Shown: positions 12,401 through 26,984 of the stretch, in pieces
How positions within the stretch are numbered: position 1 is the stretch's first letter
How the letters are laid out: every line of letters starts with the position of its first letter
Assembly: GCA_008360955.1 (NCBI GenBank)
Contig: LUCM01003421.1
Location: forward strand, 97,428 to 161,427
DNA: 64,000 bases
Reading direction: 5' to 3'
From: Fasciolopsis buskii
Taxonomy: Eukaryota > Platyhelminthes > Trematoda > Plagiorchiida > Fasciolidae
The notes under the pieces: generated by a model
The model's database searches: none
What the model saw: only the letters and a program-made list of their open reading frames with translations
Told to the model about the DNA's origin: nothing
Made by a program: the position numbers and the translations under genes

Positions 12401-15400
12401 GGAGGAGACATTTTTGCAAGCACAACAAGGGCAGAAAAGGGCAAATGTTTTATGCGTTCCCCTTTCCCTAGCCTCCCGTTTGTGATGCGACTATCGTTCT
12501 CTATTGTTTTATGCTGGGGTTAAATAAATTTCACGTTGACAAAAGAAAACTCAGAAGTAGCTGAAATTAACGGCTTGTCTGATTTTAGAAAATATCACTT
12601 AGAGTAATGCTTCAGTCTTTCCGAGAAAAAACCATCGGTTATCGGTTTCCGACTGTAATGTTTTTTTTCATTCAAACGAACTAGCCTGAGTCCGTGATGT
12701 AATGACATTAGGGTATCAAAGTTTTAAGATCGGAACCTATTTCATTGAGTAGATTTTGTTTACAAGGCCTGCTTATTTCCAATTTCACGTCAAAAGCGAC
12801 TTGAAAAACAATCATATTTTTATGCTATGATCACACATCAAGTAACCGTTTATAGTTGGCTGGCATTTACTCACCTTTCGAAAAACTCCACATTGAAGTT
12901 TTTCACTCGGATGTTCCCAGTGATTAGCGTCATTTTTTCCCACCAGCAACCAGCCAGGTGGCCGCTAATCATCTGTTCATAGACTGACTGGAATTTAAGC
13001 TGAGCAGTTACAGTTACCGCAAAATTGTTAACGATAAAACCTGACTAGTTGCATTAATCTGGTATTTACTTCATTTTTGTCCGAATACTAAAACTCAACA
13101 TAACGCTAGTTATCGGCTGCTGCCTACAGCGTCAGTAGATTTCCGGAATCCCGAGTTTTGCTTGCAAAAGCTCTCACCACGAGCTCCTGCATATTTTCGT
13201 CCTCAGAAGTCTTTACTGTAGTTCGTTTTATCTCCTCTCACCTTTCATCGCGAACGCTGGTTGTACACATATCGAACCGACAAGGGTATTTAGTTAGGTA
13301 CCTCTACTGCTAACCTCATGCCATCAACTGATTGGCTTTCGAATTGATGGGAAAAGAAAAACTGTTTTTTAAATTGTTTGCGCCGATCTAGAAACAAGCT
13401 AGAAGAAATTAGAAATATTTGATATTATTCATATATATAATTATATATTTGGCGTGTTTGTTGGAACTCCGGGTTCAAGGAAATGTTCGCTAGTTCTTCC
13501 ACCTACCTACGGATACAACGATCAGCAACATTTTCAAAAAGCGGTTGCATTTAGTAAAGTTTGTCAGAATTTAACGTAGGTGCAAATGATCACAGCAAAT
13601 AAATGTATGTTGAATTATCACAGTGAGTACCATGTGAACAAGGATTGGAAACTAACGTTCAATGAATCGACTTGTGAGCCAAATAGCCTTTGGTCAAATC
13701 AAAAAATAGTAGAAAATTTTGCAACACAGGTACAGACGGTTGGTTTAGCCTTCAGATATTTATTTGATAGATTTATTTGATGGAATATTTCCGTTTGCAT
13801 CGATTAACGTTTAAACCATCAAGTTATTCTCGGCTGCATCATATTAGTCCTGGATGTAACTGATTCCATTGAGTAGTGTCCACCGATAATATTTTCAGCT
13901 TGAACAGTCTGTTGGTAAACTTGTTTGGCTTTTTTTAAGAAACGGCAAATCGCCCGTCCTCAACCTCTAAAACACTGCATTTGCTTACACTCGAAACCCG
14001 GAAAGTCTCTGGTTTAGCCTAAAGTAGGTCTCTTATATCCCCCCATCAGGGAGTATTTTTTCTAGAATTACAAAACTATTTTTTTAAACTCAAGCTAGTA
14101 GCCGATAGTATATTACCAATTTAAACTTATACGGGGAAGCTATCGTGCATTTCCAGTGCGCTGGAATGTCCGGGGAATGAATCTCTTTGTATCATGCTAG
14201 TTTACGTAATGATAATCTGTGATAGTTCCATCGGCTTGGGAATTCTGTGGGCATTTCAAATGCTTACGTTTAGGCTTGGAAAGGTAATTTGAAAAATACT
14301 ACAAAAGAAGATTATCGATCTTTCGCAGATTTTTCTATCAACAATTTTATTTGACCTCTAGATATTCACGATTTGATGCGACAAGCCCGACGTTTTATAA
14401 CATGGCCGAGGCTTGGAAGTTGTGCGTTTCCATGCATACTTATACGCCCGTTCTCATGTGTGGTCTAACAAAGTATGCGTGGTTTTTATTGTACTGTTTT
14501 GTAAAACCCATCAAAGTTTGAAGCACACATGGAAAAATCCGTATTTAACTACTCGTCAGTCTTTACCGCTTCCATATTGGAAGTAGCCGGAACACCATTT
14601 ATTCAATTGTGACTTTCATTATTTTAGATATACAGGAATCAGCATATCACTCACCACCAGTTTAATTCTCTGATTATAAATGTTGTTAACATTTCGTTAG
14701 TTGGTGCATTGGTTTTCACAAAGAATTTTTGTTCTGCACGTTCAGTAGGTACGATTACTTGTCATGTACATTCGTAACAAGCTCGATTTCTGTATTGTGA
14801 ATAACAATGCATGTGAAACGCTGCATGTTTTCCCCTAATTACGAGTGTTGATAACACGCAAAGACATGACCGCTCTAATCCCCTATACAATGATAACAAA
14901 ATATCACTAGTCTATCTAAATGTGTGCTGGACCACGCGAATCCCAAATGCCTGAATCAGATCCTTATTGTGGTCACCGCGACATCAGAACATTCTCGAAA
15001 CACGTTTTTTTCATTTGGAATATGCAATGCATGAGTGCAAACAGCGGAACTTCAAAGCACAATCTCCGATGAAGGCGGTTTGTTGTACCTTATTTATGAG
15101 CTTTCTTTGGTTAGTTGTGGATCTTCCTTAGCTCATATACGTGATTCAGATAAGTGTTCCGTGGTCAGGTCGTGAAAACCCCTGTCCTCAGATAAACGAC
15201 CTAATCTTTTCCTTGATATTTCCACAATGCTTGCGCATGGTATAGGGCAAAATACTGCATAACAAGGAACATTCTAGAGTAGTTTGATTCTATTTGACTC
15301 AAGCTAATATGTACCTAAAAATATCACAAATGCACAGATAAAAGGTTCCAAGAGAATTGAGTTCCGTCAGAGCTTGGCTAAAAATCGACAAAAATGCGTG

Positions 15401-17172
15401 CTGAATTCCACCAGTCACCGTAGTCACTTTTTAACGCGATTTTCTTCTGCTAAAGCTTTCCCACAGCCGGTCACTTAATCAGTTTGCCAACCTCTGATTT
15501 GCTGTGGTTCAGTTTCCCAAAACTGCCCGAAATTGAAAGAATAAATTCGATAACGGATAGCTCGTTTCTTTACCTGGTTTTGGCATATGAATTACACAGT
15601 GATAAACAGTATCAGTACGGCCTCGTAGGTTTTGACAAGTTTGGCGAATAAAACTCAAAATATGGCATACAACCTTCTAGGCAATATGATCAAAATGTCA
15701 AATTACGGTTACGAATAGCAACGACAAACGCTCCGATAATGACAGCAATGTGACAACTTCTTGCTGCTTCCATTATGATGTCTCCTCCTTTCAATAAAAG
15801 AAAAGACCTCGGATAAAAACATCGAGAAATACATGACTCATTAATTGCTCCGATTTCAACTACTTGCCGTTTAATTTCATTGTATTGGCTAGTTTTCTCA
15901 GACTACAGAAAAGCGGATATGATCACAGGCTAGGAGATTAGTTGGTAATTTGACAACTATGAGCTGCATAACTTCGAGCATGCATTCTGGCCACCTTCTG
16001 AAATGCTACCCTGTATTTGGGTGCAACGTATAAAAGTTGGCAGTCTCCGTGTGCCCACGTGATAACTATAGTTTTACGTTTAAAATTTACCATACCTTTA
16101 CATTGTTTTCAACAGCGAGAATGCATTTCTGGAAGTTGAGTAGATTTTGAAGGAAATGGCGTCCGATGTTCGAAGACCAAGGCGCGGCAAACAGAGGATA
16201 ATTCATTTAGTTATGATAGAATAAAATAACTGCATCATGATTACAGAGGTTCCGTGATATATTACTAGAAAGCAAACGAGGTTATCATTCAAGAAATGTC
16301 TCATGTTTAAACATACCTTGTTGCCAGCAGTAACTTAAATGCATTGGTTTACAACATCACATCAAAAGTGTACACAGGGAAGTCTTTCATTGACATTACA
16401 TAGGGTTTTCCTATCCCCAAAACCGGGGCCAACGACAGTCACCTCTGATCATGTTCGATCTGTATACTCGGTTGCATTGTTCTGACTATTACTCACTCCT
16501 TGCAGGCTCCAATCTCGGTTCATGAACTCTATTGATGAAATCAAACAGAAAGATAAAATCCATGGTAGTGATTTCATGACTATCTAATATTCGACTGAAA
16601 TTCTTTTGTACGTTTAAATATTCCACGCTCCAGCTTCCATCGGCAGAGAGATCGGCGAGCCACAACTGCGTGCTTTGTAGATTGTATAATCGTTAGCAAA
16701 ATGTTATACGCGGGGATTTTCTGAGTTGAAAGTTTTGAGATATTATCAGTCGCCTAATCTTCCCGCGGAATCATTTGGTTTACTAAAGGAAGCAACGGAA
16801 ACTGCCTTTCTCACATTCTCATGAAGCAGCTCGATGCAGTTCATTTCATCACCACCAAATCTACTCTCTCTCATCTCCAGTAAGCTTGGCCGAATGGTGA
16901 ATGCAAAGTGAATTCAAAAGGTGTCTACGACTATTGTTGTTCCTTTGAAGTCACTTAGTATTTGGGAATGGCCATATCAGTTTCTGCATTTGAAACTTTT
17001 CGCAGACTTGTGCATAAGTTGGGAACATTTCGTTCTGTTCGATAGGTTTGTGGAGGATATTTTCACGTCTCCTCCACAAAGAATTATGTAAAAATTGAAA
17101 AATACCCAACTTTGGAATATACACCGTTTTTTTTCATGGAAGGTTGAAAGTTCGACTGATGTCGTAACTCAC
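9496..17172. other. No gene supported
   Basis: Several frames near 100 codons (9920-10225, 11678-11965 and 11844-12119) have no recognisable similarity and overlap each other in different frames. Microsatellite TA runs occur at 12012-12028 and near 13430. A CT-rich open frame of about 70 codons at about 13110-13320 on the plus strand is also unidentified. Confidence 0.45.
12012..12028. repeat. (TA)n microsatellite
   Basis: A short run of TA dinucleotides, about eight units. Confidence 0.9.
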
Positions 17173-17418
17173 TCTAGTACGTGGCATTTGGCTATTCTTG
17201 GTCTTTTCATTTTGGGACATCTCCCCAATTTCAAACTCGGAGTAAGCAGATACAAAATTGCCCGAAATTCCTTCCAGAAATATTTTTTCTGGCAATTGGA
17301 ATGGTATAAATGTTTGACCAATGAAAAATTTCCCTTGGTCTTCTGGTCGGGCAACAAAACTGGAGTGCACAATCTCGTCCACTATATACGGCATCAGCAG
17401 TGAACATCCGCGGTGCAT
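17173..17418 (-). CDS. Weak candidate exon, unidentified
   Basis: A minus-strand frame of about 80 codons ends exactly at a GTGAGT donor (17167-17172 on the plus strand) in phase 0. Its composition is rich in E, F, I, S and G and has no low-complexity run. A plus-strand frame of 102 codons covers the same bases, so the length alone proves nothing. No family was recognised and the acceptor is unclear. Kept because the donor is close to consensus. Confidence 0.15.
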
Positions 17419-17879
17419 TAGACTAACACAATGCTATTATTTAATTAGTGCGTCATCAATCGATTACAAATAGTCTAATTATCTCGTTACCACGGCATGG
17501 TTCTTTTTCTGTTCACGGCATTTAGATTTTACAATGCCTGCGACCTCAACTGTACCGGCACGGAATAGTGAACAAGGGCTTGGGCATTTGGCTGGAACTG
17601 GACTGCCCGGTGATATTGTCCAAGAGCTGAGTTGTTGTTCGCTTGATTAGCAACAGTGTACTGTTAAAGGTGCAATCCTCATTAGAAGCTACGCGGTTAC
17701 CTGAACTTCGGGGTTTGTCCATCGTTTATGTCGTTCGGGCTGTGAAAAAGCTATCCGGTGAAAATGACATGATTATGACAATATTCTGAAGGGGATTTAA
17801 CTTGGTTCAACTAAAATGTGAAATGAGGAAAAATGACAACGTGAACTTCTTCCTTTGTGTGATGAACCGTGATCACTGG

Positions 17880-18135
17880 TTGTTGCGATATGCTTTACAC
17901 GAGGGTAATGGAAAGTGCATGCCTCGCACCGGCTCGGGCCCACAACCGGGACAAAAGGAACTGGCTACAAAGAACTTGAAAGTTGAAGTCACATTGAATC
18001 TTAGGTCAAGTGCGGCAACGAGTTGGCTAATAGCGAATCGTCATAAACTACCAAAGCGATCAACTGATACAGGATTCGAACTGCTGGTCTCTTCGGTAAC
18101 ACGAGCTTAATCCGCTTGATCACCGCCGGTTGCAA
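17880..18135 (-). repeat. tRNA-derived SINE copy, minus strand
   Basis: Read on the minus strand, an A-box-like stretch (TGATCAAGCGGATTAAG, plus-strand 18106-18122) is followed by a clean B box (AGTTCGAATCC, plus-strand 18072-18082). This head is close to the one at 5.8 kb. The body downstream shares a block of about 22 bases (plus-strand 18001-18022, on minus CTCGTTGCCGCACTTGACC) with the unit at 33.2 kb, at the same distance from the B box. A head plus a shared body at the same spacing is what defines a SINE family rather than isolated tRNA pseudogenes. The 3' limit near 17880 is uncertain. A 102-codon plus-strand frame crossing it is an accident of the repeat. Confidence 0.6.
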
Positions 18136-21100
18136 ACGATCCATGGTTTTCTAAATATCAGACTAGATATCTGATTCGGCAATGCCGTGTAACAAAAATA
18201 TCTGCACCACGTAAAGCGATAAGTCCATGGCAATAAATTTTGCATTTGCGCCAAGTTTTCTCTGGCATTGCATCCGAACGATTTGTGCAAATAGTGTGTC
18301 AATAATAAACATCAGACCGTGGTCACAGACTGAAGAGTGAACGTCGTCCTCACGAAATGAGCTATTCTCGGTAGCACACGTCCAATCCTCAGTGCTTAAA
18401 TGAACGAAAGTTATGACTTCGTGTTACCATCTTTTCGTAAAATGAACATCTGATCATAAAATGATATGACTACCGGCGGTGAGCGTACTTGTTTTCGGCT
18501 GAATTGTTTCCATTTAATCTGCCGCACCGTTTGTTCTTTCGGACAAAAATTTAAAATATTTCACATCACTGCTGCGAAAAAATCTGGAAAGGAAATGCAG
18601 AAATGCTGTCAACATCCTCCTGGAGACAATGAACAAGATATTGCAAATTTGCGTTTGCTTAGAATTCACTTGGTCCAGAGTTTTGTGCCATTTACGGTTG
18701 GAAATAAAATACTTAAAATTGACTTATTGACTATCTAGACCGAGGAATGTGGATATTTTTGGTCCCATGTTCACTTTGTCATCTGTGTAGACGCAAGCAC
18801 TAACAGGTAACATATCTTTCATTTTTCCAAGGTTGGTTTGGTCCTTTTGATCCTTCTAAAAGTTGTCGGGCCTTTGGTGACCAAAGCAACTTTCTACCAA
18901 GAATAAGTGTTGTTTGTGTTTAATAGAAACTTTTCAAAGCCCTCGATGCTGTACAAGGGACTGGCGGTGACTTCAATGAAGGTTTTGACCAGGAAATAGA
19001 GCAGCGCATTGAAATACATGTCATCAAATGAATTTGAGGTGTATCGGATTTTTATGGGATACCAACTGTTCTTAACAACTGAGGCGTTTGATGCTTTTTA
19101 ACAAAACAGGCATTTCAAAATTCGCAATAATACAAGTAGGACAGAAAACTCAAGTATTCGACATTTTGTTTACAATCAGAATGTCGGACATTTTGTGACT
19201 CACCGTTTACTTGTTCGTCGCTTTATCGATAATTCCTCAAAAACCACATCTTTTGACAGTCAGTGTCCAACCTAACGAAGTTTGTCATGCAACGAAATGG
19301 CTTTCACTGGTACTGGTCAAACAATGATCAAATGACCTGAAAACTATTTAGGTCAGAAAGTTCATTTTTTACCGTTTCCCGTCAGCTTTTGTCGTGTTAG
19401 TTTTCAGTTGACCGAGCAGCCACTTTCGCCACTAGTGTTCCGGATTTCCTTTCTGAAACTACCCGGAAATATTTTTCTACATTCGAACTGTTTCCGAAAT
19501 TGTGTGTTAAACCAGACGGCAGTGAAATCATTCCACAGAGGGTTCAGTTACTTCTGCCCCCGACGAAATATTATCTATATTGGGAGGTGGTTTGTAAACA
19601 ATTTTTGGCTGGGTGTAAGCGCATAGTTGCACGAAGTTGGCCAGGGCTTGTACTTTGTGAACGAAATTTTCGCGGTGTGAAGCTTTCCTTCCATTCGAAA
19701 TTAAAGCATTCCGAAAGTTCGAGTAACGCATTTGAACATGGAACACAAATTCCAGCGGAGGCACCACCAAAGAACATTGCATATGAACAACAGTAAACCA
19801 TATTCGTGAACGATTTGCTCGGTTAGATTTGCAAAGCGGAGTGAAAATTCCCCAACGAGGTCAACGGATTGACCGATTTCATGACCTTATAGGACAGAAT
19901 CACATTGTCACTTCTCAGCCACAGCAAATTGTTACACAAAGTCACTTTGCTTTACAGTACGGTCGAGTTTTCTTGGCGACCATTAATCCGACACTCGGTT
20001 GTAAATAACTAAGACCTTGTGAAGTGCTTCAAACATTTTCAGTCTACTTGGATTGCAATCAACCTGATCTACGACAATGCTTCAACAAACTGCTTTGAAT
20101 ATGCAGATTGCAGTAACGTCCAAATTTTGCCGTTATTTCTTAAACACTAGACACTAATGATGAAATCATAAATATCTGTTTCAGAAAAGTCAGTTTAAAC
20201 AAAAAAGCATCTCGTTTCACAAAGATGTAAAATGTTTTTCTTGTGTTCTCAAACATGATTCGAATTGTCGAGCGATGGTGGATGCTGATTTCCACCATTT
20301 CGGATTAATAAATCAATGATTTAAGAGTGAAGACCAACTGTGAACACAAGAGCTTCTGCCCACATGATCGGCGGAAACCGTCTTCACGAATGAAAATGTA
20401 CATCGGACGTATGCCCGTTACTGTGATAGACTTAAAACTTGTCGGCACGTATGTTTCTATCCGACAAGTTAAAAACAGTAGGAAAAATTCAGGGCTGAAT
20501 CAAGTATCTAGTATATGTTTCAAGCGGAACAAATTTTTGTTTAACTCATATAGGCAAGCAAACACTACTCAACAAAATCAATGAATTCATTGGCGGATGT
20601 GCCACTTACACTTGACCTCTGTGCTCCTTGGATTTGCCACTAGATTTTGAGAAGAAATTCAAACAAGGAAAATTCTCACGTTGGACATTTATTAGTATTC
20701 CTTAACGCAAATAAGAGAAAAATCCAAGAGAACTTTGCAGTCCGGTTACTTGGATTTGCGATATCAATTTCGCCCTTCTCGAGGTTTCACCGCGAGCGCA
20801 GTTAGAGATGTTAATGAGTGCTACTTCACGGTACTGTCATGTCACTCGAAGCAGCCAATTATTTGCATTGCTTTTAAATTCGACATCAACCCTTCCCACT
20901 TTTGACATTCTAATTGAAATTAATTACTAGTTTAGAGTTTCTCTGACATCATTCTTTTCCATTTTACTTCGGCTTTTTGTCCAAGTAGTCGATCGGCTAC
21001 TTGATGCGAGCAGGAAACTTTGCGATGACCGGATGCGAAAGTGGAACGGACGCCCGAACAAATAGAACGTCGGTTATCGTCGCTTATCAAACTGTACACT

Positions 21101-24100
21101 GCATTCCTTCCGAGAGTCTCTATTTGCATTGTCCGATTGTTTATTCTTCCTAATGATTTTAAGCATTCCTACTCTTTTTTTAGTTCGCCGATTTCTCACA
21201 AGCCAAATCGTTTTTACTGGAAAAGGTAAGGCGGACGGCCAACAGAAAATTTCTTGCTTATTTTTTATGGATTCATTCACTGTGGCTCAGGTGACCAGAC
21301 GAAAATACCCGCACCTAGTTTTCGTGGTACGCTGATGATGGCGGCGCACTTCTGACATGACGTAAGTCAGCTACTGTGTCAACCTTGTGAATGCACATTT
21401 AAGCAAAGCGGTCAACGTCAAACACTTTAGAAACAAGTCAAGATTCCCGTTGTTTTCTTGTAACATCCATAAGTTAGCGATATGTACATCCATGTGTCAT
21501 TGCAAATAAAATGCATTCTTCCTGCCGGCCCTTCAGGCTATCGATCACCCTACATCCAGTCCTTGGGGTAACAAAACATACAGTGTTTTTCATCATTCTT
21601 AAATGTGCCCGCTAACTTTTGAAACTAAAAACTAGTTTAACATAATCCGTAATGCAGTTTGTTCTCTCTCTCTCTTGATAACTACTTCTCATAGCTAGAC
21701 GTGAACTGATTAGCCTCCGTTACGACCGAGTGAACATCAGCCATTCAATCTGAGTGATTTCGTCAATGACAGAATCCAATTTCCGTCTATTAATCAAGAA
21801 ACGTGTTCATTGCGCGTTCCACCGTGTTTATTTGTCTCAACTGCTGATTTTTCACGAAGAAGACAGAATTGTTCGCCTTCGTCTTATTGTTGGCCCTTTT
21901 CGAAAGTGATGTCAGCCAAACATAGAGATAATCAACCATTTACTTTCCTCTTCATCACACAATGAATGCACAAAATGTCGCGGAAAACTTTCGAAAGATA
22001 AAGTGGTTATTAGTGTCCAACCACTGCAATTTGATCTACTTGATTATTGCAAACTGATGATGATATTGTCGTCTCTACCAAACGTTACTAACTTACGAAG
22101 TTAAAACTATTGTGCACTACCACAGTGATAAGCGTCTTCGAATTATTCTTTTTTGTGTTTTCTTCTTTCAGTATTGTTGAAAACGCAATTTTCTTTTTCA
22201 CAGAAGCGGAATTTCAGTGTGATGAAAGACATCGATGATTGATTTGCTTCCCATGCTCTAAAATGAAGAAACATATAAGATGGTTTTATCAATATCACGA
22301 GGAAAACAATATGTGCAAAGGAAAAAATAATGTTTGCAGCAAAATTTTGACGAATTTTCATCGTGAGTAAACAGTCAACGCACAATCTGATAGGGTGCAC
22401 ATCCGCGTTTAGTCTTCAGTTATGCTCTCATACAAAGTAAGCAAAAAATCAATCCCAAAAATGCACAAACCACCAAAGGATTCGGATCATATTGCCAATC
22501 ACATATTTGCACGTTTGTTTTCCCTGGCGAAGATAGCCGTAAATGCTAAAAGACTTGACCCCTAGGAAACTCGGAGGAAAATCAAATTAATGGCTGATTA
22601 CAACTCGTTCCATCAGAGGAACCTGAAACAACCCGAGTGAACAACTTCCAGTTCGTCACGATATGGGGTCTGGACTCGCGTTTGTATGCTTGCGGTAAAC
22701 ATTTCATTCCAAACTTATCGAAAAGTCCCGAACAGGGATATTTGTCGAAGAGGCTGCCACCTGGGGTTATCTTGCTGCGTGTCAATCACAACCACTGATA
22801 GTCATCTTTTCAGAAAATCCGAATTAAGTCAGTTAATTAACCACAGCTGGATTAGTTCTGCGTGATTGATTCCACTACATCTGACCGATTACAGCGTTAG
22901 CTTGAAATGGAAGCAGCTGCCGGGAACCGTGAATGAGAACCTCGTGAAATATATATGCGAGGCAAATGTGGTTCGATTAGCAGTGCGCAAAAATTAGCTT
23001 TGATCAGCAAACCACAAAAAATTATTTCACTTAGGTTGATTTCAGATTGGGCGAACACTATTTGATATTCACAAAGTTACCTTAATGACTGCCTGTAGAC
23101 TTTTTTGTTTTTAGCCATGCAGGCGATGTAAACAGTGTGGCCTTTGTTGGGAAAATAGGCGTAGTTTTGTGTCACTCCCTTAATTGAGGTTGGACGCCAA
23201 GTTTCTGTTTTTCGATGGGTTACTCAATCAGTCTCCAAATCGAACCATTCATTCCGGCAAATAAATTGATTGGACTGCCATGTAACGTTATTAAAAACCA
23301 GTTTTCGTCACGACTGGCTCTAACAAAGTGGCAAATGACAATATTTCTTTTTTTCACCGCTCCTCGCAAATCACACGAAACCCGTTACACTTAGTCTTTT
23401 CGCGCGGTGAGTACGGAGCAAACCTTGGTGGTTCAAGGATTGCCTTCAGTTGCATCGTTGATGCATCACAGCCTGTTCCTTCCGAAAGGTGGATTCCTAT
23501 ACTTGTGGTGAAACAATCCTGATGCGGAAATGGGAACAATGAAATTTTCAAGAGTTAGAAAAAGGAGTAAGTTTTGAACAAGCTCCGGGGAAACATGACA
23601 ATTGATTGTTCAAACGAATTCAGGCATTCCAGCGAAAGTTTTGAATGGAAATGAGCTTTAAAAATAAATATAAAAATATAGTCACAGGGTTTCATCGTCT
23701 TGCACACGTAGTCTAGCAAATATCACGCGAAGAAACAATACAATTTAATGACGATGATGTTGCAATCTGAGTTGCATAATAATCGAGCTAGGGTACTCGT
23801 GGATTTGCAGAAACTATTTCAATACATCCAACAAAATTTTTGGGTGGGCCTACAGACAGTCGGTTTTTGAGAAACGAAATTTTGCTTGAATATTTTGTAA
23901 ATCAAAGTCCATGTGATATTTGAGGACTGAATTTAGGCTACTTTGTTTACACCTACTTAGCACGGTAACATATGTCTCCCTGGAACGAGAGGGGCAAATG
24001 ATTGAAGTTCTAGGAAAAGAGACCAAAGTAACAGAGTATCTCACGTCAGTCAAATCCCCGAGAAAATGAACTACCTTGAATGACTCTGGTAAGATGGGGT

Positions 24101-25879
24101 TTTTAGACAGCCGTTTAAGAATCGAGTCACCGTGAACTTCGATGCATAGAGCAGTAAACCGTTTCGAAGCTGATTATTTCAATTCGACAGACTTAGAGCC
24201 ACTCAACTGGGACACAGTTCGATCATCCTATTATACATCACTTCCAAAGGCCACTCAAAGTTTGAGAAAATATGTAGATAATTGTGTTTTGTTTGAGGTA
24301 TTCAAATTATTTGGGGTCAAAGCAAACACCCTAGCCTTAAGACATTCCTCTCAATATCATTTACCATGGATAAATCGGAAACCCAATCCGGAATTGGGGG
24401 ATATGCATTGTAGATACTTCGAGAACAGCTCTCAGTGCCTGTTAGTGCGCGTGGTTCTAAGTTTTCAAACGTCGCGTTGAACTTCATGAGATGCCCGTTG
24501 AACTGTTTTATAAACAATCAAAGTTCAGCGCACCTAAAAAGCAAGCAAAATAAATTTAATGGGCATCAGCTTTATATCTTGCTTTACAAGTGCGAATGGA
24601 TCTCTGTAAATTGTTCTGTTGTTCAGTAAGTGATTCCTCTGTTTCACGAAGTATGGCAGTGGTAGTTTTTTACAAATCTTTCATGAGTGCATGCCTATAG
24701 GTATATTTTCCGACATTTTGCAAGCTTGTGGGCGTTAGTCCGTAACGACATGAATTGTTAACTTGACGTAATGCTTCGAGCAAGCGTCTCCTAGTCAGTG
24801 ATATTCTAACGTGGTATACAAAATAAAGACAATATGACCGGAACAGATTGTTACCACTTTAAATGAAATATTTGGCAATTAAACGAATGAAACTTCTACT
24901 TCTGTTGGAAGCAGCTCTATCAAAAAATTTCGGGGACAAAATTATCAATTACCTAATCAATCCCATTCAATTTGTATTTGATGTTTTCACCGAGGCTATG
25001 GTGAATTTGCACTGTGATTCTTAGTGTTGTGTACAAACCATTTAGACAACTTTCACTTCCATTGGATGTAATTCAGTGCACTCGCTCGGTCAAAAAATCG
25101 ATGGGGAAGCTAATCTCAGCCGAGTTTTTCGATTCGAACCGATAGAAAAGTAAATCAATTGCAGGTCAAATGGAAAATTGGGTAAATTTAGTGAAATTTA
25201 AGCTAATTTCTCAAAGAGCGGCTTACCAAGTACCTTGTAGAAATAGTTCAAGCGGATGTATCGAGCAACTGAAATTTTGTGGTAGTTTTTGTGTACAACT
25301 ATTGCGAACTTATCCTTCATGTACATTCAACAAATTGCATCTTCACTCACTTTATGGGCAAAAGCTTTTTGAAACATGTCTGTGGAAATGACATTCCCAG
25401 GCCCCATAAGCTGATGCACACAAACTACTACTGAAGGTGAATATCTCCAAAAAACTAAAGAGCTATTGTGCTGTTCTTGAAATCTGTCCGGAACAAATAT
25501 TGAAACGTACTTTCAGCACAAGTGTAGAATCTAGGAGTTCCTATCGTCCAACTCTCCGTAAGAGCTATTATCAATCGGTGGACATCATGATGTTCTAACT
25601 TGAAGGTCTTATCTTCGGTAAACTTCCCCAGTTGACATCCTTCAGTTGGTCACGACTGCTTTCTTTATAATTATGAAAAAGCAGTAGCCTCATCAATAAA
25701 GTAAGCAAAACATAAAGCAGTTGTAATTAAGTATCTTAGGCAGTCGTCTAAATTCAATAGATTGATCAGGAGTTTTCGAAGGTCTTTGAAGAACAAATAG
25801 TCAACATCGTCGTTGATTGACTTGCTGCCATTGGCAACCGTTGATGATCACATTGACCAGAGTACGAAATACCTGGAAT
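18136..25879. other. No gene supported; CT microsatellite at 21663-21675
   Basis: Open frames up to 112 codons (24142-24480 plus) show no recognisable similarity. At 19408-19801 four frames on both strands are open at once, which points to low stop density rather than coding. The (CT)n run at 21663-21675 is the only simple repeat. No tRNA or rRNA seen. Confidence 0.45.
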
Positions 25880-25971
25880 AGTTTGTGGGACAAAAGTAGC
25901 CCAGCGGTTGATAACCCGACTCTGGTCACCTGGCCACGTCGATCTCTACGTGGCTCCCAGTCTGCTAGCAT
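25880..25971 (-). repeat. Possible tRNA-derived SINE head, minus strand
   Basis: Read on minus, a TGGGAGCCACGTAGAG-like A-box region is followed by GTCGGGTTATCAACC (plus-strand 25906-25920), a worn B box. Between them a perfect 7-bp hairpin (arms 25933-25939 and 25948-25954, 8-base loop) sits roughly where an anticodon stem would be. The B box lacks the usual TTCGA core, so this is either an old copy of a different SINE family or chance. Confidence 0.3.
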
Positions 25972-26984
25972 TTTACTCTAATGAAGCTAGTCTAAACAGT
26001 CCTTTCATCAATAAAACAGTAATTCAGTTTTTATGCGGCTCAGCAAGCTGTATTTTTCCGTCTGCCTGACGCTTTTTCTTCCACAAATTGTTCTGGATAT
26101 TTCATTTGCATGCAAACTTGTACGATAAGCTTACATTTCATAGGATATTAGTACTAATTAGGGTTCTCACCTATCTGGGGAAGGACGGACACGTTAAACG
26201 CAGTATTCACACTTGTTTCCCTGAGTACTGGCAAAAGCTCCCCATAGTTCCCATTGGTTTTTAACTCCTATTAAAACCTGTAGAAGGAAAATAGTTTACA
26301 TCTGGAGCCCGGGTAAATTATCCCAGCTTAGGCTGACCTATTCGATGTTTATTGTTGATAATCTGAAGGCCATTTATCCGTACACGATCACAAATATCCA
26401 CCAATCATTCGATACCACTCTAGTAACTCGCTTGCCTGCCTGTGCACCCGAAATGTTACAAAAATGACAAAACATTGAACAGGTTTGTGTATTAATTCTA
26501 TCCTTAACGAATACAACTACGCGTATCTAGTGGGGTGCACTTTTTACAACTAATTTTTACACATTCGAAGTGAGATGGGGTATTCCATTTAGGGAGTGGC
26601 GTGAAGTTCGGAAAAAACACTCCTTTCTTAAGGTCATGCTAGAAGCATCCAAAAACATCGATAATGACAGCTAATAAAGACGAGCTACATATTTGCTGTT
26701 TCTTTTAAAGAAATTACCCTCTAGTTGTTCTTTGCCTAGGAGTTTATCACCACAAACTGTTTTGGCACCACAGTACATCTGTCGGTTGATCGGTGATTTC
26801 TACAGATCCCAAGGAAAAAGTGTCCGCCCTTTCCTTGCCATTGGTAACTTGTGCATTTGATTGCTCGTGTTCAACATGTCGCATATTTACGCTGATCCGG
26901 AAGCTCTCAGAAAAAACCCGGAGAGGATAAGCCGGCCTGGGCGAATACGGGAACGGGAAAACCATTAATAATGTTGTATCTCAC

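Noticed and set aside
13980..14020. A minus-strand B-box-like GGGTTTCGAGTG
   Set aside because: No convincing A box or stem pairing was found next to it.
17802..18110. A 102-codon plus-strand open frame
   Set aside because: It is an antisense reading of the SINE copy on the minus strand.
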